Shown in pieces: positions 40,644 to 49,445 of a stretch of DNA of 53,240 nucleotides (its first letter is position 1; every line of letters begins with the position of its first letter). Origin of the DNA: Halotalea alkalilenta DSM 17697 (GTDB lineage Bacteria; Pseudomonadota; Gammaproteobacteria; Pseudomonadales; Halomonadaceae); assembly GCF_000621205.1 (NCBI RefSeq), contig NZ_JHYY01000040.1:1-53240 (forward strand), read 5' to 3'. The position numbers were made by a program, and so were the translations under genes. The notes under the pieces were generated by a model, which saw nothing but the letters and a program-made list of their open reading frames with translations, made no database searches and was not told the DNA's origin.

Positions 40644-40684
40644 GGGACCGGTCTCCTCATAAAGGCTGAGGCGAACTTTAATCC

Positions 40685-40700
40685 CGCAGAAAACGCACCT
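40685..40700 (-). promoter_or_regulatory. Weak sigma-54-like site before dctA
   Basis: On the minus strand AGGTGCGTTTTCTGCG has GG and GC ten bases apart and 8 of 11 consensus positions. It would give a leader of about 30 bases. dctA is sigma-54-dependent in rhizobia and pseudomonads, which supports it, but the match is imperfect. Confidence 0.3.
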
Positions 40701-40810
40701 GTATTGTCCTTTGGTTTTAAGCGGGAATTAAAAAACTATTTGAACCAAGCGCAGCACTACCAAAGCAATCCAACAGCGCCACCGACGAATCAAACGAACA
40801 TCGAATGCAA

Positions 40811-40840
40811 TTGACACCTAATATCATTCGACATTAAGGT
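40811..40840 (+). promoter_or_regulatory. Possible iron-regulated promoter of the receptor operon
   Basis: A perfect -35 TTGACA is followed 18 bases later by TAAGGT (weak -10). Between them TAATATCATTCGACATTA resembles a degenerate Fur dyad. Regulation by Fur would fit a siderophore receptor operon; the assignment is tentative. Confidence 0.35.
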
Positions 40841-40943
40841 TGCGCGCCTCGAGCAGGCTCCACACCCGAGAAATACAAATCAACGTTTCAGTAACTTACG
40901 GAAAAGTTCCCAAGCCCCCGCACGCTTGTGGATAGCGCACCTT

Positions 40944-43091
40944 ATGACCATCCCTGTTGAAAGATGCATCCTGGCGACGACAGCGCTCTTCGTTTCACTG
41001 CCTTGCCTGCTGCTCCCTGCGCTGGCCAGCGCCGAGGACCAGGAGGAAGCGCTCAAGACCATCGTCGTTCAGGCCCGTCGCATAAGCGACACGTCCCTGA
41101 GCTACCAGCCGCCCAGCGAAGCCTCGGTGAGCAAGCGCGATACCCCGACGCTCGAGATTCCCCAGGTGGTCACCACGGTGACCAACCGGGCGCTCACCGA
41201 TCGCCAGCCCGCCTCGTTGGACGAGGCGGTCTCGACGATCAGCGGCATGACCCAAGCCAACACCCTGGGCGGTACCCAGGATGCGGTGATCAAGCGGGGC
41301 TTCGGCGGCAACCGCGACGGCTCATCGCTCAGGGACGGGCTGCGTACCATCCAGCCCTTCAACTACACGGCGAGCGTCGAGCGCATCGAGGTGATGAAGG
41401 GCCCCTCCTCGCTGCTCTATGGCATCATCGAACCCGGCGGGGTGATCAACGTGATCAGCAAGCGACCCGAACTGACCCAGCAGGCACGCCTTTCGACCCG
41501 CGCCAATTTCTATGGCCACGGCGCCTCGGGCAGCGGCCAGCAGATCGACGTGACCGGGCCCCTCGGCAACGACGGACTCGCCTATCGCTTCATCGCCGAC
41601 TACGACGACGGTGACTACTGGAGAAACTTCGGCACCCAGCGCAGGACCACCATCGCACCGTCGCTGGCGTGGTATGGAGAGCGAACCGAGATCCGCCTGG
41701 CCTATGAGTACATCGACTACCACGTCCCCTTCGACCGGGGAACGCTGATCGACCCTTCGACCAACGAGCCGCTGAAAGTGTCTCGCCGCACCCGCCTCGA
41801 TGAACCGTTCAACAGCACCGACGGGCGCAGCGACCTGGTGACCCTGCATCTCGGCCAAGCGCTGGGCGACGACTGGCGGTTGAACGTCGACTATGCCTAC
41901 AACCGCGCGCTCTATGACGATTACCAGGCGCGGGTGATGAGCTATGACCCCGATACCGGCATCGTCAATCGACGCCTGGACGGCACCCGCGGCGCACGCA
42001 GCAGCATCAGCTTCGCGACGTTCAATCTCGCCGGCAGCGTCCAATGGGCCGGGCTGCGCCACGATCTGCTGTTCGGCAGCGACTACGAACTGCGCAAGAC
42101 TTTCCGTTCCGACATGATCCGCGACAGGGAGCGCCGCTTCCTCGACGCCTTCGACCCGGAGTACGGTCAGACACCGCTGCCCTCGGAGGTCCAATCCGCT
42201 GAAAGCGACCAGACGGACTATCTGCGCAGCCGCTCGTTCTTCGCCCAGGATTCGATCCACTTCAACGAGCGCTGGATAGGCGTCGTCGGGGCGCGCTATC
42301 AGTCATATTCGCAACTGGCGGGACGAGGCCGCCCCTTCGTCACCAACACCAATTCCAACCGCGACGCGATGGTCTACAACCTGGGACTGATCTATCGCCT
42401 GACGCCCAGCACCTCGCTCTACGGCAGCTACACCGAATCGTTCAAGCCCAACTCGGTGCTGGCCTCAGAGATCGGCGACACGCCACCTGAACGCGGCCGC
42501 TCGTGGGAGCTGGGGGCCAAGTACGACGCCACGGGCGGCCTGACGATGTCGATCGCCGCTTTCGACATCAAGAAGGAAAACGTGCTGGTGGGTGAAATCA
42601 TCAATGGAGAGTACCGCACGACCACCGCCGGAGGGGCGATCTCGCGCGGCATCGAGATAGATGCGACCGGCAATCTCAGCGACAATCTGAGCCTGCTGGC
42701 GAGCTACGCCTATGATTTCACCAAGGTGATCAACGACCCCGACTACGAGGGCAATCGGCTCGAGCAGGCACCGCGCCACACCGCCGCGCTCTATGGCGTC
42801 TACTCGTTCGGCAGCGCGCTGGGAGCACGCGAACTGAGAGCGGGGCTGGGCGCGCGCTACGTCGGCGAGCGCGCCGGCAACCCCGCCAACGATTTCACCC
42901 TGCCCAGCTATACCGTATCGGACGGCTTCATCAGCTACGATACGGCGTTCGGCCGGCACCCGGTGAATCTGCGCCTGAACGTCAAGAACATCGCCGACGA
43001 ACGCTACTACACCTCCAGCGCCAGCAATCGCAATGCGGTGAGCATCGGTGAACCGCGACAGGTACTGCTGAGCGTGGGGCTGGAGCTTTGA
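40944..43091 (+). CDS. TonB-dependent siderophore receptor
   Basis: This outer-membrane receptor should take up a ferric siderophore with TonB energy. The 715-residue protein has a signal peptide (about residues 1-30, ending ALASA), a TonB-box-like segment KTIVVQA, a plug domain (about 60-175) with LDEAVSTISGMTQ, RGFGGNRDGSSLRDG and VEVMKGPSSLLYG-type motifs, then a 22-strand barrel. The last residues are VGLEL instead of ending in the usual aromatic Phe or Trp. The ATG after the in-frame TTG is used because it begins the signal peptide. It leads a four-gene iron operon. The substrate cannot be named. Confidence 0.9.
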   Translation: MTIPVERCILATTALFVSLPCLLLPALASAEDQEEALKTIVVQARRISDTSLSYQPPSEASVSKRDTPTLEIPQVVTTVTNRALTDRQPASLDEAVSTISGMTQANTLGGTQDAVIKRGFGGNRDGSSLRDGLRTIQPFNYTASVERIEVMKGPSSLLYGIIEPGGVINVISKRPELTQQARLSTRANFYGHGASGSGQQIDVTGPLGNDGLAYRFIADYDDGDYWRNFGTQRRTTIAPSLAWYGERTEIRLAYEYIDYHVPFDRGTLIDPSTNEPLKVSRRTRLDEPFNSTDGRSDLVTLHLGQALGDDWRLNVDYAYNRALYDDYQARVMSYDPDTGIVNRRLDGTRGARSSISFATFNLAGSVQWAGLRHDLLFGSDYELRKTFRSDMIRDRERRFLDAFDPEYGQTPLPSEVQSAESDQTDYLRSRSFFAQDSIHFNERWIGVVGARYQSYSQLAGRGRPFVTNTNSNRDAMVYNLGLIYRLTPSTSLYGSYTESFKPNSVLASEIGDTPPERGRSWELGAKYDATGGLTMSIAAFDIKKENVLVGEIINGEYRTTTAGGAISRGIEIDATGNLSDNLSLLASYAYDFTKVINDPDYEGNRLEQAPRHTAALYGVYSFGSALGARELRAGLGARYVGERAGNPANDFTLPSYTVSDGFISYDTAFGRHPVNLRLNVKNIADERYYTSSASNRNAVSIGEPRQVLLSVGLEL

Positions 43092-44233
43092 GCCTGCGCG
43101 CGCCGGCTCGAACCGCTATCGCCGGGCTGGTGCTCGCCCTGGGGCTGGCGTGGATGCTGCCGGCGGCCGGGGGGCAGCGCCATACCGACCTGGCCGGACA
43201 CCAGTTCGAGCTCAGCGCGGCGCCGGAGCGGATATTCCTCGCCCAGCCGCGCCTGCTCTATGCGCTGGCCGCGCTCGACGAACATATCGACCAGCGCCTG
43301 GTGGGCTGGCGTTCGAGCCTGGCGCTGTTCGATCCGTTCGCCTTCGACGCCCTGCGCGAAGTGATGCCGGGACTCGAGACATTGCCGACGCTGGGCGAGG
43401 TGCCGACGCCACCACTCGATGCCGAAGCGCTGGTCGGCCTGGCCCCGGACCTGGTGATCTTCAACCTCTCCGAGTACGGCGAACTCGCGGGCGGACGCCT
43501 GCTCGAGCTGCTCGACCGGCTGGAGATCCCTTATCTATTCGTCGATTTCCACCTCTCTCCGCTGGCCAACCAGCAGGCCAGCCTGGCGCTGCTCGGCGAT
43601 GTGCTCGACAGGCGCGAGCGCGCCGAGGAGATCAACGCCTTCATCGATTCCCGTCTGGCCGAGATCGACCGGCGCCTGGCGGCGGTAGAGCAGCGTCCCA
43701 GCGTGCTGCTCAACATCGCGCCGGGGCTGCGGGCATCCTGCTGCCGCACCAACGCGCGAGGCGGCCTCGCCGACCTGCTCGAACGCGCCAAGGGGGGCAA
43801 CATCGCCGATGCCGAGCGCCTCGGCAGCGACACTCCGCTGCTGAGCGCCGAGTACGTCCTCGACCGCGATCCAGAGGTGATCATCAGCACCGCGGCGACC
43901 TGGGGCTATGGCAACGAGGCCATTCGCGCCGGGTTCGGCGTCGCAGCGCAAGAGACACGCGCCGACCTCGAGCGCCAGACCCGGCAGCTGCCTGGCTGGC
44001 AGCACCTGCGAGCGATCCAGCAGGGTCGCGACTACGTGCTGTGGCACTATCTGCACCACGGCCCGTTCGCTTTCATCGCCTTGGAAGCGATCGCCGGCTG
44101 GCTGCACCCCGACGCCACCGCCGGACTCGATCCCCAGCGCGACCTCGATGAATTCTTCACCCGCTTCATGCCGATCGCACCACAGGGCACCTTCTTCACC
44201 GGTGCGACGACCGACATGGTGGAGCGCAGATGA
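43088..44233 (+). CDS. Periplasmic ferric-siderophore (or cobalamin-type) binding protein
   Basis: This is a PF01497-type binding protein (FecB/FepB/BtuF fold) for the adjacent FecCD-type transporter. The N-terminal stretch of about 28 residues is a signal peptide without a lipobox. Fold markers are the first-lobe ALVGLAPDLVIFNLSEYGE, the long connecting helix around LLGDVLDRRERAEEINAFI, and DPEVIISTA in the second lobe. RASCCRTNARGGLADLLE contains an adjacent Cys pair. The start is a TTG overlapping the receptor stop (TTGA); a later start would spoil the signal peptide. It overlaps the permease gene by four bases. Confidence 0.85.
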   Translation: MSLRAPARTAIAGLVLALGLAWMLPAAGGQRHTDLAGHQFELSAAPERIFLAQPRLLYALAALDEHIDQRLVGWRSSLALFDPFAFDALREVMPGLETLPTLGEVPTPPLDAEALVGLAPDLVIFNLSEYGELAGGRLLELLDRLEIPYLFVDFHLSPLANQQASLALLGDVLDRRERAEEINAFIDSRLAEIDRRLAAVEQRPSVLLNIAPGLRASCCRTNARGGLADLLERAKGGNIADAERLGSDTPLLSAEYVLDRDPEVIISTAATWGYGNEAIRAGFGVAAQETRADLERQTRQLPGWQHLRAIQQGRDYVLWHYLHHGPFAFIALEAIAGWLHPDATAGLDPQRDLDEFFTRFMPIAPQGTFFTGATTDMVERR

Positions 44234-45321
44234 ACGATTCGCTGAGCACCGGCCCGAACCGCTCGGCCGCCCCCGGGGAGAAACGCTGGCAGCGCAGTGT
44301 CGATCTCCATCTCGCCAAGAACAGGCGAAGCCATCGGCTGATCCTGCTGACGGCGCTGCTGATGGTCATCGCCCTGAGCCTCGATGTCGCGACAGGACCG
44401 GGTGACTATCCGATCTCCGCCGTGATCAAGACGCTGCTGTCGCCCTCGTCGATGCCCCCGCTGCTGCAGGTGGTGGTGTGGGAAATCCGCCTGCCCATCG
44501 CACTGATGGCCGTGCTGGTAGGCGCCGCCTTGGCGATGGCGGGCGCCCAGATGCAGACGATCCTCGCCAATCCGCTCGCCGATCCTTTCACCCTGGGCAT
44601 CTCCTCGGCGGCCAGCTTCGGCGCCGCCTTGGCGATCATCATCGGCCTGCCCTCGCTGCTCGGCGCCCAGCCCGGGATCGCCGCCAGCGCCTTCGCCGCC
44701 GCGATGATCGCCGCCATGGCGGTCTGGGCACTGAGCCGCCTGCAGGGGGTGAGCACCCAGATCATGGTGCTGATCGGGGTGGCGATCATGTTCTTCTTTC
44801 ATTCGGCACTGGGGCTTTTGCAGTTCGTCGCTTCGAGCGAGGCGCTGCAGCAGCTGGTGTTCTGGACCCTCGGCAGCCTCTCGCGCGCCGACTGGAGCAG
44901 CGTCATCCTGCTTGCGCTGGCGATCACGATCACGGTACCGGTGTTCTGGCATTTCGGCTGGAGACTCACCGCGCTGCGGCTCGGTGAGCTGCAGGCCCGG
45001 GCGATGGGTGTGGAGGTCGTGCGGCTACGCCTGGTGATGATGATTTGCTGCGCCCTGTTGACCGCCACCTCGGTCGCCTTCGTCGGCACCATCGGCTTCA
45101 TCGGCCTGGTCGCTCCCCACATCGCGCGCCTGCTGGTCGGCGAGGACCAGCGGCGCCTGCTGCCGATGTCGGCCTTGACCGGCGCGGTGCTGATGTCCTG
45201 CTCATCCTCGCTGGCGAAACTCCTGGTGCCGGGGACGCTGCTGCCGATCGGACTGATCACCGCGATGGTCGGCCTGCCGTTCTTCGTCTCCCTCGTACTG
45301 CGCAGCAGGAGGGAACTCTGA
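44230..45321 (+). CDS. FecCD-type iron-siderophore ABC permease
   Basis: A BtuC/FecCD-family permease of 363 residues with about ten membrane helices after a hydrophilic N-terminus of about 38 residues, longer than usual. Family landmarks are RLPIALMAVLVGAALAMAGAQMQ, the NPLADPFTLGISSAASFGA block, the cytoplasmic coupling GFIGLVAPHIARLLVG, and a final helix with GLPFFVSLVLR. Its ATG overlaps the binding-protein stop (ATGA). One permease gene means it probably works as a homodimer. Confidence 0.93.
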   Translation: MNDSLSTGPNRSAAPGEKRWQRSVDLHLAKNRRSHRLILLTALLMVIALSLDVATGPGDYPISAVIKTLLSPSSMPPLLQVVVWEIRLPIALMAVLVGAALAMAGAQMQTILANPLADPFTLGISSAASFGAALAIIIGLPSLLGAQPGIAASAFAAAMIAAMAVWALSRLQGVSTQIMVLIGVAIMFFFHSALGLLQFVASSEALQQLVFWTLGSLSRADWSSVILLALAITITVPVFWHFGWRLTALRLGELQARAMGVEVVRLRLVMMICCALLTATSVAFVGTIGFIGLVAPHIARLLVGEDQRRLLPMSALTGAVLMSCSSSLAKLLVPGTLLPIGLITAMVGLPFFVSLVLRSRREL

Positions 45322-46104
45322 ATGGCACTCATCATCGAGCGGCTCGAATGCACCAAGGCCGGGGTCGAGATTCTCACCGGGATCGGCGGCCTGCACGCCG
45401 AGGCGGGCCGTATCACCGCACTGCTGGGCGCCAACGGGGCAGGCAAATCCACCCTGCTGAGGGCACTGGCCGGAGTCGACAGGGCCGAAGGAAAGGCGAA
45501 CCTGGGCGGGCTCGAGCTGTTCGACATGTCGCCCAAGGCGCGCGCCCAGGCGGTCTACTACATGCCGCAGGAAAGCGCACCGCGCTCGCTGATCACCGTG
45601 TTCGAGGCGGTGTTGCTGGCGCGCAGGACCGCATTCGATGAAGCGCTGCCAAGCGCCCACCAGGCGGTGGGAGAACGCTTGGAGGAGCTGTCGTTGACCT
45701 CGCTCAGCGAACGCCCGCTGGCGGCGCTCTCAGGCGGCCAGCGCCAGCGCGTCTCGCTCGCCCTGGCCGCAGTGCGTGAACCGAGGATACTGCTGCTCGA
45801 CGAGCCCTCCAGCGCGCTCGACCTGCACCACCAGCTGCAGCTGTTCGAGTGGCTCGGCTCCAGCGCCGCTCGCAACGCCACGGTGGTGGTGGTGGCGATC
45901 CATGATCTCTCGCTCGCCGCGCGCTATGCCGATCACGTCTGGATGTTCGAGCCCGGAAACGGCGTGGTCGAAGGGACCCCGGCGCAGGTGCTCACCACGC
46001 AGCGGCTGCGCCGCGTCTACCATATCGAGGCGGAGATCGAGTGGCGCGAAGGGCGTCCAGCGACGGTGGTGCCGATCAGGGCGCTGCCGCCGGACGAAAT
46101 CTGA
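45322..46104 (+). CDS. Iron-siderophore ABC ATPase (FhuC/FecE type)
   Basis: The ATPase of the iron operon, 260 residues. Walker A is GANGAGKST, Q-loop YYMPQESAPR, signature LSGGQRQRVSLALA, Walker B ILLLDEPSSALD, and H-loop VVAIHDLSLAARYAD. An ideal AGGAGG lies before the ATG, which directly abuts the permease stop. It is last in the operon and converges with pgeF across only 16 bases, with no terminator between. Confidence 0.94.
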   Translation: MALIIERLECTKAGVEILTGIGGLHAEAGRITALLGANGAGKSTLLRALAGVDRAEGKANLGGLELFDMSPKARAQAVYYMPQESAPRSLITVFEAVLLARRTAFDEALPSAHQAVGERLEELSLTSLSERPLAALSGGQRQRVSLALAAVREPRILLLDEPSSALDLHHQLQLFEWLGSSAARNATVVVVAIHDLSLAARYADHVWMFEPGNGVVEGTPAQVLTTQRLRRVYHIEAEIEWREGRPATVVPIRALPPDEI

Positions 46105-46120
46105 CCGTTTATCGCCGAGC

Positions 46121-46831
46121 TCACTGCGCGCGCGTCGGCCTGCCACCAGCGGGGTCGATCATGATGCAGGCGTACTGGTTGGTCGGCCCCGCCTCTCCCC
46201 GGCGGCGTCGATAGCTGTGGTAGCGAAACTCCCCGCGCTCGTCGCGGCTGCAGATCGTGCAGGCATCGAGGGCTTCCACATCGTCGATCCCGGCGGCGTT
46301 CAGCCGCGCTCGCGCGATCGCGCCGAGATCGAGGTGGCGATGGCGCGCAGCGATCAGGCCGGGGGCGAGCCACGGCAGCCGGGCTTCGAAACGCCGGACC
46401 AGCGCTTCATCGACCTCGTAGCAGCAGGGGCCGGCGGCGGGGCCGATCAGGCAGCGCCAGCGCGCCGGATCGTCACGTTGGGCGATCATCGCCACCGTAG
46501 ACTCGAGCACGCCATCGAGCAGCCCGCGCCAGCCGGCGTGCACCGCCGCCACCGCGCCGCCGTCCTCGCGGGCGAACAGAAGCGGCAGGCAGTCGGCGGT
46601 GATCACGTTGACCATCACCCCAGCTCGCCAGGTACAGAATCCATCCGCCTCGCCACAGGCTTGGCCGGGTACTGCCACCTCGACCACCCGCACGCCGTGC
46701 ACCTGGCGCCGGTCGAGCGATGGCTCGGCGGCGAAGGACAGCGGCAGCGGCCGCCGCGCGTCGCCGAAGGCGAAGCGAATGGAGGGAATCGAGGCGAAGC
46801 GGTGTCCAGGACCCACGGGATTTTCCCTCAT
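46121..46831 (-). CDS. pgeF: Polyphenol oxidase / purine nucleoside phosphorylase family (YfiH/LACC1, PgeF)
   Basis: This family acts on purine nucleosides; in E. coli it is also reported to edit peptidoglycan precursors. The 236-residue protein has the metal-binding set: QVHG, ADCLPLLF (Asp-Cys), AAVHAGWRGLLDGVLE, GPCCYEVDEAL and the end motif FRYHSYRRRRGEAG. It is usually near rluD or clpB; here it is the last gene after an EamA transporter, starting one base after that stop (TGAGATG). Confidence 0.92.
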   Translation of the reverse strand: MRENPVGPGHRFASIPSIRFAFGDARRPLPLSFAAEPSLDRRQVHGVRVVEVAVPGQACGEADGFCTWRAGVMVNVITADCLPLLFAREDGGAVAAVHAGWRGLLDGVLESTVAMIAQRDDPARWRCLIGPAAGPCCYEVDEALVRRFEARLPWLAPGLIAARHRHLDLGAIARARLNAAGIDDVEALDACTICSRDERGEFRYHSYRRRRGEAGPTNQYACIMIDPAGGRPTRAQ

Positions 46832-46832
46832 C

Positions 46833-47675
46833 TCATCCTAACCGGGTGACGATCACCCCGGCGACGATCACCGCCCCGGCGAGCAAGCGTCCGGGAGGGA
46901 GCGGCTCCTTGAGCCACAGCGTCGCGATCAGCAAAGCGAACAGTACGCTGGTCTCACGCAGCGCCGAGACCAGCGCCACCGGCGCCTGGGTCATCGCCCA
47001 GATCGCGATGCCGTAGGCCGCCAGCGACATCACGCCGCCGCCGAGCCCTGCGGCCCAGTAGGGCTTGAACGCGCGGAACGTTCCGGGTCCGCGCAGCGCC
47101 AGGGTGACCAGCAGCATACCCAGACCATCGAGCAGGAACAGCCAGCAGACGTAGACCAGCACGTCGCCGGCGGCGCGCGCGCCGTAGCCGTCGGCGAGCG
47201 TATAGGCGGCGATGAACACCGACGTGGTCAGCGCCCAGGCCAGCGTCTCGCCACGTAGCCTGAGCCCCCCGCCGCCGCGCAGTGCCATCAGCCAGATCCC
47301 TGCGACCAAAAGCGCGATGCCGGCGAGGGTCGGTGCGTCGAGCTCGGCGTCGAACAGCGCCATCGACACCAGCGCCACCAGCAGCGGCGAGGTGCCGCGG
47401 GCGATCGGATAGACCTGGCCAAGATCGCCATAGCGATAGGCACGCACCAGGGCGAGATTGTAGCCAACGTGCAGTACGGCGGAGAACGCAAGCCACGGCC
47501 AGGCCACCTTGGGCGGCAGACCGGCGAAAGGCAGCAGCGCCAGCGCGGCCAGCATCGAGGCGAGCTGGATCAAGATGATCGCAAGCAGCCGATCGAGGCC
47601 GACCTTGACCAATGCATTCCAACCGGCGTGCAGCGCCGCCGCCAGCAGCACGGCGAGCAGCACTGGCGTCGTCAT
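46833..47675 (-). CDS. EamA/DMT-family transporter
   Basis: A ten-helix drug/metabolite transporter of 280 residues made of two EamA repeats (about residues 5-133 and 142-278). Characteristic elements are the repeat-1 end GQVYPIARGTSPLLVALVS and the repeat-2 end ALVSALRETSVLFALLIATL followed by KEPLP. The substrate is unknown; exporters of amino acids or metabolites are common in this family. It starts 18 bases after the osmoprotectant ATPase gene and is coupled to pgeF, so it probably belongs to the same transcript. Confidence 0.88.
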   Translation of the reverse strand: MTTPVLLAVLLAAALHAGWNALVKVGLDRLLAIILIQLASMLAALALLPFAGLPPKVAWPWLAFSAVLHVGYNLALVRAYRYGDLGQVYPIARGTSPLLVALVSMALFDAELDAPTLAGIALLVAGIWLMALRGGGGLRLRGETLAWALTTSVFIAAYTLADGYGARAAGDVLVYVCWLFLLDGLGMLLVTLALRGPGTFRAFKPYWAAGLGGGVMSLAAYGIAIWAMTQAPVALVSALRETSVLFALLIATLWLKEPLPPGRLLAGAVIVAGVIVTRLG

Positions 47676-47693
47676 GCGACGCGCTCGGGCATC

Positions 47694-48863
47694 TCAGCCG
47701 ACCTCGGCCGGGGAGTGGATGTTGGTCGCCGGCGCCTGGCCGCGCGAGCGCCCCGAGCTCAGGTAGCCGGCGATCGACTCCTGGGTCACCTCGCCGAGAA
47801 AGCCACCCTCCTCGTCGAGCACCGGCAGCCAGGAGGTGTTGTACTCGTACATCCGCGAGAGCAGCACGCGCAGGTTCTCGTCCCGGCCGGCGGTGACCAC
47901 GAAATCGGCGCGGAACTCCTCGATCGGCGTCTCGGGATCGATCCGGCGAAGGTCGCGACGGCGAACGAAGCCGAGTGCGTGATTCGACTCGTCGCTGATC
48001 ACCAGATAGCGCCGATCGTCCTCCTCCATCTGCTCGAGCGCTGCGGCCACCGTGGTCGAAGGTCGCACCGCCGGAGAATCGTCGGCGGCGTCGCCCGCGT
48101 GGACCAGCAGCAAGCGCTTGAGCGTATGGTCGGCGCCAACGAAGGCGCGGATGAAGTCGTCCTTCGGATGGGCGAGGATGGTGTCGGGGTGGTCGAACTG
48201 GATCAGCTTGCCATCGCGGAACATCGCCACCTTGTCGCCGAGCTTGATCGCCTCGTCGATGTCGTGGCTGACCATGATCACCGTCTTGTTGAGGGTGCGC
48301 TGCATGGTGAAGAACTCGTCCTGGATGGTGCCGCGGTTGACCGGGTCCACCGCGCCGAACGGCTCGTCCATCAAGAGCAGGGGCGGATCGGCGGCGAGCG
48401 CGCGGATCACGCCGATGCGCTGCTGCTGGCCACCGGAGAGCTCGCGCGGGTAGCGCGACAGGTACTGCTTGGGCTCCAGCGCCACCATCGCCATCAGCTC
48501 ACGGGCGCGCTCGCGCATCCGTGCGGCGTCCCAGCCGAGCAGCCGGGGTACCACGACGATGTTCTCCTCGATGGTCATGTTGGGAAACAGGCCTATCTGC
48601 TGGATCACGTAGCCGAGCGAGCGGCGCAGCTCGACCTTGTCCATCTGCGAGGTGTCGTCGCCGTTGATCAGCACCCGGCCAGAACTCGGCTCGATCAGCC
48701 GGTTGATCATCTTCAAGGTCGTGGTCTTGCCACAGCCGGAGGGGCCGAGGAACACGCAGATCTCGCCCTCCTCGACGGTGAGGCTGACGCTATCGACCGC
48801 GGTGGTCTGCTTGGTGCCGTGCTTCTGCCCGAACACCTTGCTCAGTTTGTCGAGTTCGATCAT
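47694..48863 (-). CDS. Osmoprotectant (quaternary-amine) ABC ATPase with CBS domains
   Basis: The ATPase of an OpuC/YehX-type importer for glycine betaine, choline or related solutes. Residues 1-245 form the ABC domain: Walker A GPSGCGKTTT, signature LSGGQQQRIGVIRA, Walker B LLLMDEPFGAVDP and H-loop MVSHDIDEA. Residues about 265-375 form a tandem CBS pair, which in OpuA-type proteins senses ionic strength. The start MIELDKLSKVF overlaps the permease stop (ATGA). The frame stays open upstream without homology. Confidence 0.93.
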   Translation of the reverse strand: MIELDKLSKVFGQKHGTKQTTAVDSVSLTVEEGEICVFLGPSGCGKTTTLKMINRLIEPSSGRVLINGDDTSQMDKVELRRSLGYVIQQIGLFPNMTIEENIVVVPRLLGWDAARMRERARELMAMVALEPKQYLSRYPRELSGGQQQRIGVIRALAADPPLLLMDEPFGAVDPVNRGTIQDEFFTMQRTLNKTVIMVSHDIDEAIKLGDKVAMFRDGKLIQFDHPDTILAHPKDDFIRAFVGADHTLKRLLLVHAGDAADDSPAVRPSTTVAAALEQMEEDDRRYLVISDESNHALGFVRRRDLRRIDPETPIEEFRADFVVTAGRDENLRVLLSRMYEYNTSWLPVLDEEGGFLGEVTQESIAGYLSSGRSRGQAPATNIHSPAEVG

Positions 48864-49438
48864 TGCTCGATCCCTTTGGAGGTCAACAGACGCTGCAGGA
48901 GGTTCAGGAGGGTGTCGACCACGATCGCCAGGAGGCTGACGATGATCGCGCCGATCACCAGGAGCGGCACGTTGCTCTGGCCGATACCGTTGAGGATCAA
49001 GAGGCCGAGGCCGCCGGCGCCGATCACCGCGGCGATGGTCATCACCCCGATGTTCATCACCACGGCGGTACGCACACCGCCGAGGATCACCGGCACCGCC
49101 AGCGGCAGGTCGACCATCCACAGCCGCTGCCAGAAAGTCATCCCGATGCCACGCCCGGCTTCGCGGATCCCCGGGTCGACGCCGTCGAGGGCGATGTAGG
49201 TGTTGCGCAGGATCGGCAGCATGATCCCGAACAGCGCGATCGACGGAATCGTGATCACGACCGTGGCCACGGTCAGCAGCGGCGCGGCGAGCCAACGCAG
49301 GCGTACGATCAGCACCCCAAGCGGCACGCCGATCAGGATCGCGAGCCCGACGGCGATCCCGACCAGGTAGACGTGCTGCCAGGTCAGCAGCATAACCTGC
49401 TGCCAGTCCATGTTGGCGAGAGTGGTGGTGAAATCCAT
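48860..49438 (-). CDS. Osmoprotectant ABC permease with an internal gap
   Basis: An OpuCB/YehY-type permease of 192 residues, against 210-240 for most relatives. It has the opening TWQHVYLVGIAVGLAILIGVPLGV and the EAA coupling loop REAGRGIGMTFWQRLWMVDLPLA. After ITIPSIALFGIM (residue 73) it jumps directly to LPILRNTY, missing about 20 residues present in the sister permease of this operon and in E. coli YehW, which contain part of two helices. The reading frame is intact. TGAGG lies before the ATG, seven bases after the binding-protein stop. Function may be impaired; see findings. Confidence 0.85.
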   Translation of the reverse strand: MDFTTTLANMDWQQVMLLTWQHVYLVGIAVGLAILIGVPLGVLIVRLRWLAAPLLTVATVVITIPSIALFGIMLPILRNTYIALDGVDPGIREAGRGIGMTFWQRLWMVDLPLAVPVILGGVRTAVVMNIGVMTIAAVIGAGGLGLLILNGIGQSNVPLLVIGAIIVSLLAIVVDTLLNLLQRLLTSKGIEQ

Positions 49439-49445
49439 GGCGGCC

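Larger units (their letters stand above)
40644..40943. other. Divergent dctA-receptor intergenic region (300 bases)
   Basis: This is a visibly more AT-rich stretch than its surroundings. Toward dctA it contains a TTAA-flanked dyad near 40716-40735 and a weak sigma-54-like string; toward the receptor it contains TTGACA and a possible Fur-type site. No small gene is seen. Confidence 0.5.

Noticed and set aside
47694-49295. Osmoprotectant ATPase extended to 533 residues
   Set aside because: The extension lies across the permease gene and lacks homology; MIELDKLSKVF at the ATGA overlap is the proper start.
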